A stretch of 64,000 nt of DNA from contig CM038052.1 of assembly GCA_021397845.1 (NCBI GenBank), positions 39,788,449 to 39,852,448 on the forward strand, in the 5' to 3' direction. Source of the DNA: Areca catechu. Lineage: Eukaryota > Streptophyta > Magnoliopsida > Arecales > Arecaceae. How positions within the stretch are numbered: the stretch's first letter is position 1; each line of letters starts with the position of its first letter. Under the pieces are notes generated by a model. The model worked only from the letters and a program-made list of their open reading frames with translations, was not told the DNA's origin and ran no database searches. Shown here one piece after another: positions 11,033-22,609 of the stretch. Made by a program: the position numbers and the translations under genes.

Positions 11033-12640
11033 TCATCCCCACCGGCTTCTCAGTAGGGAGGTTGTCGACTGTAGGGACTGGCAGGAGAGCAACGAGCGCC
11101 TGAGATCCTGTTGGGGGTCTGCCCCCCATGTACCATCCGAGGTAGCCTCTCTTAATGAGTTCTTCAATCTTCCTCTTAAGGTTGCGGCATTCCTCGATGT
11201 TGTGGCCTGGTCATAGTGGTAGCGACAGTACTTTGTTTTGTCCTGGCCAGTGGACGGCTTCATCAGAAGTGGGCGCTTCAGGTAGGGCTTACCTTCAATC
11301 TCCATGAGGATCATCCTCGAGGCGAGGAGAGGGGTGTACCTCTTCTCGAGAATAAGGGCGCATCTCGGCCTCGGCCCTTGGCAGAAGTTTGAAGCTGGGG
11401 ATCATGGCTTCCACGTTGCGGAGGCCTCGACGAGAGTTGGCTTCTTCAGCGGCTTCCCATCGAGCTCCCATCTTGTATGATCCGCCTCCTCGGTGCGGAT
11501 GTACTAATGAGCCTAGAGGAGGAGCTCGAATAGGTCTTAGGGGGCTTCTTGTCAAGTGAGTAGGTCAGGCGGGAGGTCCTGAGCCCTCACTTCAGTGCCA
11601 GCATGGCGACTGGCTCCTCAAGATTATAAATATCCAAGGTGATGACCTTGAAGCGGGCCACGTAGTCCCGTAGGGGCTCGTGGTCCTGTTGCTGGATGGA
11701 GAAGAGACTATCTGCTTCGTGTGGCACCTTCCGACAGGCATCGAAGTGGGCCACAAACTTTCGCTCCAGCTGAGTGAAAAAGTCGATGCTTTCAGGCTCG
11801 AGGCGGGTGAACCAAACCCAAGTCGCCTTCCGAAGGATCACTGGGAAGGCAATGCAGAAGAGGGCGTCAGTGGCCCCCTGGACCCTCATGAGGGCCTTGT
11901 AGCTTTCCAAGTGGTCCAAGGGGTTAGTGGTCCCCTCATAGGGATCCACCTGTGGCATGCAGAACCGGCTAGGAATTGGTTCCTCTTGAATCTCCCGGGA
12001 GAAGGGGAGATGGGCGTCATAGCTAACTGGCCCATCGGTGGAGCCCTGCATATTTGCAAACTGGCGGGATAGCTCCGCCAGCTTGTGCTCATGCTCCTCC
12101 AGGCGCTTCTCGGCTGTGCACCTAATGGCCTCGTCGGTGGAACCCTCCATAGAGGTCGAAGGAAACGGAGAAGGTGACATGGGATGGTGTCCTTGAAGGG
12201 GTCCTTGCCTTTTCGACCTCAACAGGGTTTGGTCGCCACCTGCTCGAGGGTCAGGGAGCGGCTCTCCCTGTCGGTAGATCCGGCCCGTTGTCTCTTCGTT
12301 GAAGTTTGGTGACTACCCCGGTGGTCTGTGATGGCCTGCGGCTATGAAGGCCTTCCTCAGAAGGAATGTAGGCTGTAGCGGGGTGCCGCGGCATGAGCCA
12401 TGGGGGTCCGTGGCTGCTGGTGGGTAGTCAAGGACCACTGCTGATGCTGAAGCTGGTGCACTACCGTAGTGAGGATCTGCATCTGCTGGGTGAGTATGGC
12501 CAGCTGGATGTCCGTTGGAGGCGGTTGAACTGGAGTGGGGTGCTCCCCTTCTGGACTGTGTGGGCCCCTATATGAAGGGGGGTCTCCCGCACGGCTGGTG
12601 GAGATTTCTCTCGCTCACATCATCACCATCCTCCCAGTGA
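11033..12640 (-). pseudogene. gag: Gag of element A (broken)
   Basis: The main piece (11587-12222, 211 residues) carries the capsid-type Retrotrans_gag region: DPYEGTTNPLDHLESYKALM, then AFPVILRKATWVWFTRLEP and PLRDYVARFKVI. The C-terminal part in other frames (11033-11314) includes KYCRYHYDQ, the start of the His/Cys-containing tail seen in C at 40634. Upstream, 12223-12640 is proline- and glycine-rich sequence with stops, probably the N-terminal portion. Multiple frame breaks make it non-functional. Confidence 0.82.
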
Positions 12641-12684
12641 ATTGCTTGTAAGGGGCTTAGGTTGGATCAAAGATCGTTCTGCCC

Positions 12685-12704
12685 CCCTACCTGGTGCACC
12701 AATC
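12685..12704 (-). other. Primer-binding site region of element A
   Basis: Read on minus, the 20 bp after the LTR end (…GGTAACA) are GATTGGTGCACCAGGTAGGG. An inverted copy of almost the same sequence lies next to the LTR end in B at 19459-19478. I do not assign the primer tRNA with confidence. Confidence 0.65.
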
Positions 12705-14164
12705 TGTTACCGCCAAGATCACCATGGCCCGTAGCTGCTATCGATGTCAGATCACCCCTCGTCTCTTCGGGACTGGCCTGCTCATCGGGACCTACAAAAT
12801 AAGGGTTAGAGACCCGGGCCAAGGATTCCGGTGGGGGCACTTTGATAGTCAAGTCAGTGACGATCCAGGAAAACAGGTCCTCCTGGTCGAGCCCCTGAGA
12901 TGGACTCCATGTTAGGAGGAGTGAGTGTGGTGTGAATAGAGGTGTGAGCCAGCTGGGAGAGGTGGTGGCCGAGATGGAGTGGTTCTCTTGTGTGGCCTCT
13001 TCTCCCTTAATCACTTGGCTTAGCTCAGTATTGCATTGCGTACCTTCTCCATTGGGGGTGTCGATGGTTTTTATATCCAGGTGACCATTGAATGCCTACC
13101 TCGGGATCTTCCCCATGCCAGCAGGCATGTGCGACAGTGTCCTATGCCATGGACGGGAAGTCTTTCCTGGTTTATGATAAGGAAAGCTACCATGCGCTCT
13201 GACATTCCTTCCGGTCGCTCCATTCTGAAAAACTTGGTAGGGCCTCGATCGGGGGGCCGCCGCCCTTGGAATTTGAATCCCCTGGTTGACTTCTTCTTTC
13301 AGGCATTGCAAGTAGTTGGTGGAGAGCGTGGCACCTCAATCAGGGAGTTTCTTCCCTTTCTGGTGCAAGTGGTAGCTACAGGCAGTTATTGCGACTTGAA
13401 GGGTGCCTCCTTGTGGTCCTTGGGTGGCCCATCGACCTGTTGGAAGGGTGGCATCGCTTTCTCAGTGGCTAGTGCCTTTGTTTGAGATGGAGGCTGAACT
13501 GGAGAGCTGGGGCTCGACTCTGAGGGGCTCGACCTCGAGGGGGCTCCACTTGGCGGAGGAGGGTTGGGCTTGACTCCGGACCAAGGGGCTCGACTCGAAG
13601 GAGGGCTGGGCTCAGATCCTGCATAGAGGGCTCGACCTCAAAGAGGCTCGACCTAGCAGAGGGCGTCGGTGGCCCGACTCTGGCCCAGGGGGCTCTAGTT
13701 TTCGAGAGGCTCGATATGGCGAAGGAGGGCTCCACTCCTGCATAAAGGGCTCGACCTCGAAGAGGCTCGACCTGGCGGAGGGCGTCGGCGATCCGACTCC
13801 GGTCCAGGAGGCTCTAGCCTTCGAGGTGCTCGATCTGGTGGAGGAGGTCAGTACGCGACTCCTGCGCAGAGGGCTCGGCCTCGGAGGGGATCAACCTGGT
13901 GGAGGAGGTCTAGGCTCGACTCTGGCCTAGGGGGCTCAGCCTTCGAGGGGCTCAATCTGGCAAAGGAAGTTACTCGGCTCCGGCCTAGGCATCCTAGTCT
14001 TATGGGAGCCGATCTGGCGGAGGGCGTAGCTCGACTTTGACAGGCCGTTCCGAGATCCTGAGTGAGCTCGGCCCGGCAAAGGAGTCCGTGAAGGAGTGTC
14101 CACGGTGGCAGCTTTCCTGACATGGCATCTGATAGGGACCACACGTCAGCTTCCTGCCACATCA
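12705..14164 (-). repeat. 5' LTR of element A
   Basis: The LTR is 1460 bp, running on plus from TGTTACCGCC to CCACATCA, so on minus it opens TG and closes CA. The right 504 bp match the partial LTR at 1-504. The section at 12705-12990 is related to the LTR 3' ends of B (38451-38952) and C. The right half is GC-rich units of about 119 bp. The 3'-most part has GTAGCTGCTATCG-type sequence also found in B. Confidence 0.9.
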
Positions 14165-15133
14165 GCGATGATTAGGGATCTTAAGACGTGACATGATATT
14201 TGACCTCGTGGTAGAGGCTATGGTAGTGAGCATCAGAGTATTGACCCTTAGAGGGTCCAAGGGGATGTACCACTTAAGGGCCTACTAGCCATCCTGAGTG
14301 CCCAGGGTCGGCTTGAGCACTTCTCTTAAGTCCGAGTCCTAGTCGGCTAGGAGGATTTGCTCGAGCAGCCCTAGTTAAAGGTGGAACATATCCAAAGACC
14401 TTGTGACGACCAGGCTATGGGGGGTTGGACATTGCAAAGGCCAGGTCAAATAAACATAGTCAATGGATAATATCTAGCATGGTTTGATCGATCATGGTAT
14501 TTTTCTCGATGGATGGGTGGATGAGCCAAGGGGTTGCCATGCACCAAGCTTATAGTCAGAGCATTTGTTGATAGCTTTCAGATACTAGTAGGTGATAACT
14601 GCTGCCAAGACATACTTGGATGTGTTTGTTTGATGGTTCGGTACCGAGTCCGGCCAATCAAAACAAGTGCTTGTCTTCCAGTGAGTGGTCAGACAAATGA
14701 AGCGACAACCTATACAATAGGTATGCAGCCGAGCATTGCTCGTATTAGGATTACTCATAGGTCCAGTGCCTAGATGGTCTGTTAGGGAAGGCATTATCCC
14801 TCTCGATGAGGAGTCGGCTGAAAGATGAGGTTGACCATATGTTAGCGATGTTGTCTTGCTCAATAACATTGGAGCCAAAGTGAGTCTTTCCCAAACCAGG
14901 ATCCCTATCCAATGAATGGTTGGTGCACTAGTACTAGAATCAAGGGATGGCCCCTTGGTTAGTGCTTGTTGTCAGGCTGCTTGATCAACTTACCAAGTCG
15001 TTCAGTGCTAGAATCAAGGGATGGCCCCTTGGTGATTAACCCTACCAATCTGATGAATGGTCAGACAGTTCATGTTATTGGATCATCTGACATGGCTAAT
15101 TCATTTCAAGGGCTTCATATTCCTGATTGTGGA
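14165..15133. other. Unassigned sequence between element A and the Copia gag
   Basis: About 970 bp with no supportable gene. It contains a 26-bp direct duplication (14934-14959 and 15008-15033). The minus frame at 14585-14878 is open for 97 residues but lacks an ATG start and any motif I recognise. It may be decayed downstream sequence of the minus-strand Copia element whose gag follows. Confidence 0.4.
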
Positions 15134-16180
15134 TCAGTCAATGGTCATGCAACAGGATGGATTGGCTATGTTTGCTAGTTTGCACCTTATATTCCTAGGC
15201 AAAGTACATTTCCCCTCAATAGTGAAGTTAGAAGGTGCAACCTCTATCATGTTAACTTGAGGATTGGGTTGGTTCAGATAACCTTTCTTCAAAGTGATGA
15301 TCTTCTCTTTCTTCCTATTGTAGCAATTAGCTACCATATGGTTGTCTTGACCACAGACATAGTAGAACATTTCATCATTATTCTTCTTATTCCCTTTGAA
15401 TTGATTATGTTTAGCTATGTCTTTAGGACATTTACCATAAGGCTTAAGTTTTCTATCCTTAGGTTTAAAACTATGGTTTTGATATTGTCTAGATTGATGG
15501 CCCTTAAGATTTTGACCTTGAGAATCAACCTCAATTAAGTTAACCTCGGTTTGCAACTAATTCTCTTTGGCCTTTCTAAGTCAGTGTTGGTCATCTATCC
15601 TAATGGATCGGATGGCTAACCTAAGGTTAAGATTCTTTGGGTTCTCCTAAGTTCTTGAGCAAACTTAGACCAAGAAGGACGAAACTTATCTATTAGACAA
15701 GAAATTTGATAGTTTTCATCTAATAAGGAGCCACCCCTATGAATCTCATGTATATAATTTTGAAATAAGTGGATCTAGTCGTTGATAGGTACATTATCTA
15801 CCATCTTAAAGTTATTAAAATATGTAACAGTGAACCTTTGAGCACCTTCATTATCTTTAATGTAGGTATCTTTAAAGACATACCAAAGATCCTTAGCAAT
15901 CTTGTACTTTCTATAGGTTTCATTCTATTCATCCGAAAGATGGCTAAGAACTCTAAAGCTACAAAGGAATTCAATTTCTTCAAGAGACTTGTCTAATACT
16001 GGTTGAGTATTTGAGGATTTAGAAGAGGATCTTTTGAAGGTTAAGGAAGATTTTTTTCCTGTAGTAGAAATAAGGCCTAAAATTATAAGCAATGCTTCTA
16101 AATGTTCTTGCCATCTCTAGCAAATCCTGAACCATAAAATTTTTCAGGCTTGAGACTAGAGACCTCATCATTACCCATTT
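15134..16180 (-). pseudogene. gag: Ty1/Copia gag fragment
   Basis: Read on minus from the ATG near 16180 the sequence is MGNDEVSSLKPEKFYGSGFA, then RWQEHLEALL, a typical Copia (UBN2-type) capsid start. It continues through frames with stops to DKFRPSWSKFAQELR. The C-terminal piece (15134-15556) has FYYVCGQDNHMVANCYNRKK, a CCHC zinc knuckle whose first Cys position is Tyr. It is isolated: no protease or integrase on the same strand is recognisable to its left. Confidence 0.72.
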
Positions 16181-17290
16181 TAAACAATTTAGGAGATAGA
16201 ACTAGAGAAGAAAAGATGAAGTAAATGAGCTCTTGTAGATTCTATTCAATATTTCCATGATTCTTGATAACTTGATTATCAAATATATATATACATTATT
16301 TTAATCTTTAAAAATTATTGAATTTAATTAGATCCAATAAACTATTGACAAAATAATGACTATTTTAGCTATAAACTTTAGTAATTAAATTTTGGGATGA
16401 TAATAAGACTACTCTAACAAAAGATTAAACTTTAACTAATAGAATGCTAACCCGATTTTATTTCTGTTTGAAAAGCAGATTAATAAAATAAATTATATTA
16501 TGTACTACTCATATTTAATATTGGCTTAACAATATATTAGCTTCTTAAACATAATTTGAAAATATGCTAGAACCAACTAATAAAAATTTTTTTGACGTAG
16601 TCTAAGAAACCTAACAAAAATTAGTGGTTTCTCTTTTATAAAACTAAAATTGACTTATTGAAGATTACAAAATCAAAAATAAAAATTCGGAAGCAAACAA
16701 AGCACTTTCCTAAGATGTATTTTCATCTCTTATGCAAAATATACCAAAAAAATTATTCCAAGATATAACTGGAATTCCTCTACCTGGAAGCACGGCCATG
16801 AAACTTGGAGGATTCTTTCAACACCTAGAAAGAATATATTCTAAAAATATCTATGAGAAACGGTAAAAAGTAGAAGATGAAGAATAGATTCTTTCAACTG
16901 TGATGAAGGATCTTTCAACACCTTGAAAGAATAGATTGAAAAAATATCTATGAGAAACTTGGAGAGGGTAAAAAATAGAAGATGAGGAAGCTAAGAATGA
17001 ATATTTAGATAGCTTGCAAGGGTTCATTAAAACTAGAAATAAAGACCTAACATTCAAAAATACATTAAATTCTAACATTAAGAAAAATTTCAATATTTAA
17101 ATATTAAAAGAGTCCAATATTTAAAAATTAAAATGATAATTAGGCCAGCAGCCATGCCCTGCCTAACCTGGTTCAGTTTGTATGCATATAAAAATTTTTT
17201 CTTTAAACCTTTTCAAATACCCCTAAGGGACATTTGCAAACCCTTTCACTTGTAATGGTCTCAAACAATTTTCCCACTCTGATGCCGGAC
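16181..17290. other. AT-rich sequence, possibly leader or LTR of the minus-strand Copia element
   Basis: There is no gene. Two imperfect copies of a unit of about 96 bp (CTTTCAACACC...GAAAGAAT...ATCTATGAGAAAC) lie at about 16813 and 16909. On minus, TATATATATA near 16280 lies about 100 bp upstream of the Copia gag ATG and could be an LTR TATA box. LTR ends could not be fixed. Confidence 0.35.
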
Positions 17291-17299
17291 TAAAAAGAT

Positions 17300-18510
17300 C
17301 TCAAATAAGGCTTTTCTACATGGGCATCTAAAGAAAACTACGTATATAGAGCCTCCTCTTAGGTATCCTCTTCCCACTCCTAATTTAGTGTGCCAAAATA
17401 ACAAGTCTCTTTATAGTCTTAAATAGGCTACCCAAGCGTTGTTTGAAAAATTTTGCTCTTACTATTTGTTCAATTGGCTTCCAACAAAATTCTAATGGTA
17501 ACTCACTCCTCACAAATTATTCTACTAATAGAATAATTATTGTCTTATTGTATGTTGATTACATGGTTATAACAGGAAGCGACAATAATGGCATTATTGA
17601 GTTAAAGTGCTTTCTTTGGGCTTCTTTTTACTTCAAAGATCTTGGTTCATTCGCTTTCTTAGTTTAGAGGTCTCTTACTTGTCTGATGGCTTATTTCTTG
17701 GCCAGCAAAAGTATACTGAAAACTTGATCAAGTTAGCCAATCTCATAGAAAACGAGATTTATGCCATGCCTATAGAAATTAATATAAAATTGATGCAAGA
17801 TGCTAGATAGCCTATCTCTAATCTAAATTTATACAAATGCCTTATAGCAAGCCTTATCTACCTCACTATAACTTACCTAGATATTTTCTCTATAGTACAA
17901 ATTGCTAGTCAATTTATTTCTAATCTATGATAACTCCATCTTATTGTACTTCATCATATTATTTGATATCTAAAATGAACAATTGAACGTGTGTTGTTCT
18001 TTTCTGCCAACTCTTTTTTTGCTCTTATAACCTTTGCATATGCAAATTATGCTGGATGGCTTAACACTAGGCACTCGGCCAATGATTGGCATATTTTCTT
18101 GGATTCAATACTAATCTTATAGAAATTCAAAAAATAAGACAGAGTTGCCAAGTCTTCAACAAAGGCAAAATATCTATCTATGTCATCAATTAGCTAAAAA
18201 ATTGTTTGGTTTTAGCGACTACTGACTACTTATGGACCTAGATTTGTATTGTTCACAACCCACATCTCTTTATGCAAATAATGTTCATGTCATTCATATT
18301 ACAACCAATCTAATGCACCATAAACAAACTAAGCACATCGAGATGGATTGCTATATATTATATTTGAGAACTTGTGTAAAATAACACTGTAGTTCTTTTC
18401 CACATGTCATCCCATGATCAACTAGTGAACTTATTTTCCAAATCTTTGACTTCTGTTTGCCACACTTATGTGGTTAACAAATTGATACTAGTTGACTCCC
18501 GACATCAATT
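17300..18510 (+). pseudogene. Ty1/Copia RT and RNase H fragment
   Basis: In several frames it shows KTAFLHGHLKKTTYIEPP, then SLYSLK and FEKFCSYY. The frame at 17443-17667 has LLYVDYMVITGSDNNGI (catalytic YVDD position reads YVDY) and FYFKDLGSFAFLV, followed by KYTENLIKLANLIE (17607-17810). The RNase H end is visible near 18240-18365 as LMHHKQTKHIEMDCY. All typical Copia motifs, interrupted by stops. Strand and position show it is a different insertion from the gag at 15134-16180. A polypurine tract and LTR follow at 18511. Confidence 0.82.
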
Positions 18511-18520
18511 TTAGGGGAGA
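18511..18520 (+). other. Polypurine tract of the Copia fragment
   Basis: TTAGGGGAGA sits directly before TGTGAACAAA, the opening of the LTR, and after the RNase H-end sequence. The context makes the assignment good. Confidence 0.65.
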
Positions 18521-19060
18521 TGTGAACAAAAGACCATGAATCAAAGATAGAATCAAGTTATGATCTTATATAATCAAGCCATAATCAGTCATAACCAGTA
18601 GCACTATCTTGTAGAATCAAGCTATAATAGAATTAAGCCATGATCTAATAAAATAAAGCTATAATCAACTATAATCAGCAGTGTTATCTTTGAAGATATT
18701 ACAACTGTCACATATTACATAGAGAATCTTGGTATATTAGCTTATTATAGAATTTTGGATATCACAATTATCACATATTGCATACAAAATTTTGGTATAT
18801 CAGTCCATATCAAATCTCCAAAGATAATGGGATTTATTTAGCATATTCACATACCAAATCATGGGATTTTGCTATTGTATTATACTATATTAGGTCCTTA
18901 ATATTTTTTCCATAATCATAAAATTTTATTCTCCAGTATATTTTCATAACCATGAGATTTTATTGTTGTATTTGTTATATTGGATCCCTAAAGTCAAATG
19001 GCTTAACTTGTATATAAAGCACATTAGTGCCATGAATATTACAAGTAAAGTTACCATGAA
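18521..19060 (+). repeat. 3' LTR of the Copia fragment
   Basis: It opens TGTGAACAAAAG after the polypurine tract. It contains repeated ATAATCA/AAGC motifs (18560-18700) and a good TATA box, TATATAAAG, at about 19012-19020. The 3' end is uncertain, near 19050 to 19075, and no partner LTR is seen. Confidence 0.5.
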
Positions 19061-19210
19061 TATTATCATGTTATATATTTTTTTAAAAGTTTAACGAGTG
19101 TTATGTAAAATTACATAAAGTTACGGCTAGAATTGGATATTTAGATATGGATTGAATAGTTGCTATCTATATCAATATTCTTTTTTTTAATCAGATATAG
19201 ATATGGATAT
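19061..19210. other. AT-rich flank into which element B inserted
   Basis: It contains repeated GGATATTTAGATATGGAT-like words, and the target GATAT (19206-19210) is followed by B. The sequence resumes at 38953 with GATAT. No gene is seen. Confidence 0.5.
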
Positions 19211-19979
19211 TGATGTGGCAAGATCGCTGACGTGGAGAAACCTGCAGACGCCACATCAACCCTCCACCTCGGATCCCCCTACTGAGCCGAGCTGAGCTCC
19301 CCCAGGACAGCAAGTCGAGCTCAGTCCTTTACCAGGTCGAGCTCATGAGCTCGACTTCTAGGTCGGAGCCACCTTCCGCCCTCCAGAGTGAGACCCTCGG
19401 AGGTTAGTGCCCTGTGGTCGAGGTCGAGCCAAGAGCTCACCCGTCGATGTGGAGCCTCCCCTACCTGGTGCGCCAATCTGTTGCTGCCAAGACCGTCGTG
19501 GCCCGTAGCTGCTGCATCGAAGTGCGCTCCTCCTACCGCCCGCCGTTCTCGGTTCCCAGATCTCGACGCTAGGTGCAACCACCTCGCTACCCGGCGATCT
19601 TCCTCTCCTGGACCTGCGAGACAGTGGTTAGAGACCCGGGCCGGAATTTCCGGCAGGGGCACTCTGACGATCAAGTCAGTGACGATCCAGGAAAACAAAT
19701 CCTCCGGGTCGGGCCCCTCTTGATGGACTTCATACTAGGAGGAGTGAAAGATGTGCGTGGAGGTGTGAACGTCGCAGGGGGAGAGTGATGGCCGGGACAG
19801 AGGGATGCTCTGTTCCTCCACCTCTCCTTGTGCCCCTCAATTCCCTCCAGTGGTGGTGGTTGCAGCACTTCGCCCTCTTGGGTGGGTTCGCTCTTGTGTT
19901 GGTGGTGGTGATGGCCGCCATGGTCATACCACACCCCCTCCCTCTTTTTTTTCTGTGTCTCGTTCTTTTTCCTGTGTTC
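19211..19979 (+). repeat. 5' LTR of element B, hybrid with an inverted segment
   Basis: 19211-19458 is colinear with the head of the 3' LTR (25576 onward), stopping inside the first 117-bp unit. Then 19459-19478 is a primer-site region in reverse orientation and 19479-19979 is the reverse complement of the last 502 bp of the 3' LTR (38451-38952), for example TGACGATCAAGTCAGTGACGA. So the outer LTR end is correct but the inner half points the wrong way, and no usable primer site faces the interior. Confidence 0.85.
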
Positions 19980-21330
19980 TCCAGGACGTCAAAGAATCTC
20001 TGAGCCACGTAGCTCCCATTTTCCAGCGCCCCCGAGCCCGGCTCCAGGATGCCAGAGGAACTTCGAGCCACGTAGCTCTCCAACTCCAAGCATCCCCGAA
20101 CCCAGCTCTAGGATGTCAAAGAATCTCCGAGCCACATAGCTCCCACTTCCCAGCGCCCCCGAGCCTAGCTTCAAGATGCTAGAGGAACTTCGAGCCAGGT
20201 ATCTCTCCAATTCCAAGAGTCCCCGAGCCCGGCTCCAGGATGTCAAAGAATCTCCGAGCCACATAGCTCCCATTTCCCAGCATCCCCGAGCCCAGCTCCA
20301 GGACGCTAGAGGAACTTCGAGCCACGTAGCTCTCCAACTCCAATCATCCCCGAGCCCATCTCCAGGATGTCAATGAATCTTCGAGCCGCGTAGCTCCCAC
20401 TTCCCAACGCCCCTGAGCCTAGCTCCAGGATGCTAGAGGAACTTCGAGCCACGTAGCACTCTAATTCCAAGAGTCCCCGAGCCCAGCCCCAGGACGTCAA
20501 AGAATCTTCAAGCCACGTAGCTCTTATTTTCCAGCGCCCCCGAGCCTGGCTCCAGGATGCCAGAGGAACATCGAGCCACGTAGCTCTCCAACTCCAAGCA
20601 TCCCCAAACCCAGCTCCAGGACATCAAAGAATCTCCGAGCCACATAGCTCCCACTTCCCAGTGCCCCCGAGCCTAGCTCCAGGATGCCAGAGGAACTTTG
20701 AGCCACGTAGCTCTCCAATTCCAAGAGTCCCCGAGCCTAGCTCCAAGATGTTAAAGAAACTCCAAGCCACGTAGCTCCCATTTCCCAGCGCCCCTAAGCC
20801 CGGCTCCAGGACGACAGAGGAACTTTGAGCCACGTAGCTCTCCAACTCCAAGTGTCCCCGAGCCCAGCTCTAGGATGCCAAAGAATCTTCAAGCCACGTA
20901 GCTCCCACTTTCCAGAGTCCCCGAGCCCAGCTCCAGGACATCAAAGAATCTTCGAGCCACGTAGCTCCCATTTCCCAGCACCCCCGAGCCCGGCTCCAAG
21001 ATGCCAGAGGAACTTCGAGCCACGTAGCTCTCCAACTCCAAGCATCCTCGAGCCCAGCTCCAGGATGTCAAAGAATCTCCAAGCCACATAGCTCCCACTT
21101 ACCAAAGTCCCCAAGCCCAGCTCCAGGACGTTAAAAAATCTTCGAGCCACGTATCTCTCCAACTCCAAGCATCCCCGAGCCCAGCTCCAGGATGTCAAAG
21201 AATCTCCGAGCCACATAGCTCCCACTTCCCAGAGTTCCCGAGCCCAGCTCCAGAATGTCAAAGAATCTTCGAGCCATGTAGCTTTCCAATTTCAAGAGTC
21301 CCCGAGCCTAGCTCCAGGATGCCTTCTCAA
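19980..21330 (+). repeat. 127-bp tandem repeat array of element B
   Basis: The phrase TCAAAGAATC recurs at 19989, 20116, 20243, 20370 (TCAATGAATC), 20497 and 20624: an exact 127-bp period. Each unit is a dimer of related halves with GAGCC(C)(A/G)GCTCCAGGA. About 10 to 11 units are present, the last ones less regular. The slot equals that of the arrays in A and C, after integrase and before the antisense gene. Long open frames here are repeat artefacts. Confidence 0.92.
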
Positions 21331-21880
21331 GACCGAAGCTCAGATCTCTAGCCAAAAGAACCTCGAGCCAAGCAGCTCTCTATCTCAATTGTCTCCGAGC
21401 CTAGCTCTGAGATGCCAAGGGATCACGGGGCCACACAGCTCCCGTCAACACCTCGAGCCTAGCTCCAAGGTGCCAAAGACCTGAGCCAAGATCTCAGGCA
21501 ATCCCTAGGCCCGAGCCTAGCTCCACGTCCAGGAAGGCCTCGAGCCTAGCTCCAAGGCAATCAAGACCGGTAACCCCCCTTGCCATGATCTCCCCGCTCG
21601 AAAAGAAGATGAGAGGGGAAGGAAAGAAAGGGAACAAAAGGAGGAAGCCCGGCAGCCCCCTTCTCTGATCTCCCTACTCGCAAAAAAGATGGGAGGGGAA
21701 GGAAAGAAAGAGAGCAAAACAGGGGTCCATCCAGCATCCTCTCCTTCGATCTCCCCACTCTACAAAAAAAAAAAAGGAAGAAAAAAAAAGAGAGAGAAAG
21801 AAGAAGAGTGGGGAAGGAAAGACGGAGAGAGAACAAGAAGAAAATACAACATCATCGAAGCTACCACTTTCAGTAGCTCT
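21331..21880. repeat. Degenerate repeats and purine-rich blocks in element B
   Basis: It starts with decayed copies of the preceding repeat. Then a block reading GATCTCCCC(G/A)CTCGAAAAGAA and GAGAGGGGAAGGAAAGAAAG occurs at about 21590 and 21670, and again at about 22335 after the 93-bp array. Oligo-A and purine-rich runs end each block. No gene. Confidence 0.6.
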
Positions 21881-22252
21881 CAGCAATCTCCGTCCCTGAG
21901 CCCAGCTCCAGGACACCTTCTCAAGATTGGAGCTCAGATCTCCGGCCAAGAGAACTTCGAGCCAAGCAGCTCTCAGCAATCTCCGTCCCCGAACCCAGCT
22001 CCAAGACACCTTCTCAAGATCGGAGCTCAGATCTTCGGCCAAGAGAACTTCAAGCCAAGCAGCTCTCAACAATCTCTGTCCCCGAGCCCAGCTCCGGGAC
22101 ACCTTCTCAAGACTGGAGCTCTGATCTCTGGCCAAGAGAACTTCGAGCCAAGCAGCTCTCAGCAATCTCCGTCCCCGAGCACAGCTCCAGGACACCTTCT
22201 CAAGACCGGAGCTCAAATCTCTGGCCAAGAGAACTTCGAGTTACACAGCCCT
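21881..22252 (+). repeat. 93-bp tandem array, four copies
   Basis: CAGCAATCTC-like starts lie at 21881, 21974, 22067 and 22160, an exact 93-bp spacing. Units contain CCAGCTCCAGGACACC and CCAAGAGAACTTCGAGCC, showing kinship with the 127-bp units. The open frame across it is a by-product, because 93 is a multiple of three. Confidence 0.92.
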
Positions 22253-22609
22253 CAGCCAACGATATCTTTGGGCCCAGTGGCCCATAAGTATCTCAACCTC
22301 AAGCAAGGTGAAGCCCGGCAGCCCCCTTCTCTGATCTCCCCACTCGAAAAAAAGATGAGAGGGGAAGGAAAGAAAGAGAACAAAACGGGGGTCCAGCCAG
22401 CATCCTCTCCTCTGATCTCCCCACTCCAAAAAAAAAAAAGAGAGAGAAAGGAAGAAGAGAGAAGGGAAAAGAGCATCTGACAAAGCAATCCAAGCTTCAT
22501 TGATTAAACACAAACTACAAATGCCTTCTGGGCCCCCTGACATGCCGGGAGACCCCGAACAAGTGCAAGAAATAAAAAGTACAAAGCAAAGCAGACCAGA
22601 AGGAAAGAG
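22253..22609 (-). other. Spacer and 3' untranslated region of the antisense gene in B
   Basis: A third copy of the purine-rich block occupies about 22310-22470. Read on minus, 22565-22498 gives GGTCTCCCGGCATGTCAGGGG and later AATCAATGAAGC, the counterpart of the 3' region in A (3485-3550) and C. No other gene. Confidence 0.4.

Larger units (their letters stand above)
1..14164 (-). mobile_element. Element A: Tat-lineage Ty3/Gypsy retrotransposon (left end outside window)
   Basis: Read on the minus strand the order is 5' LTR (12705-14164), primer site, gag, protease, RT, RNase H, second RNase H, integrase, tandem repeats, an antisense gene, polypurine tract (505-520) and 3' LTR (1-504, truncated by the window). 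RT before integrase places it in Ty3/Gypsy. The extra RNase H and the antisense gene before the 3' LTR match what is known of the Tat lineage (Grande, Ogre and relatives). The LTR outer end read on minus, TGATGTGGCAGG, is shared with elements B and C. All genes are broken. The target duplication cannot be checked because the left end is missing; the 5 bp to the right are GCGAT. Confidence 0.9.

Noticed and set aside
14934..15033. 26-bp direct duplication as possible target site duplication.
   Set aside because: Too long and too close together (74 bp apart) with no element between; probably a local duplication.
19388..19723. Minus- and plus-strand frames over the start of element B.
   Set aside because: They cover the inverted LTR segment and have no coding features.
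21689..22480. 263-residue frame with regular repeats, resembling a repeat protein.
   Set aside because: The 93-bp unit is a multiple of three, so any frame stays open; element B has no promoter or conserved equivalent for it in A or C.
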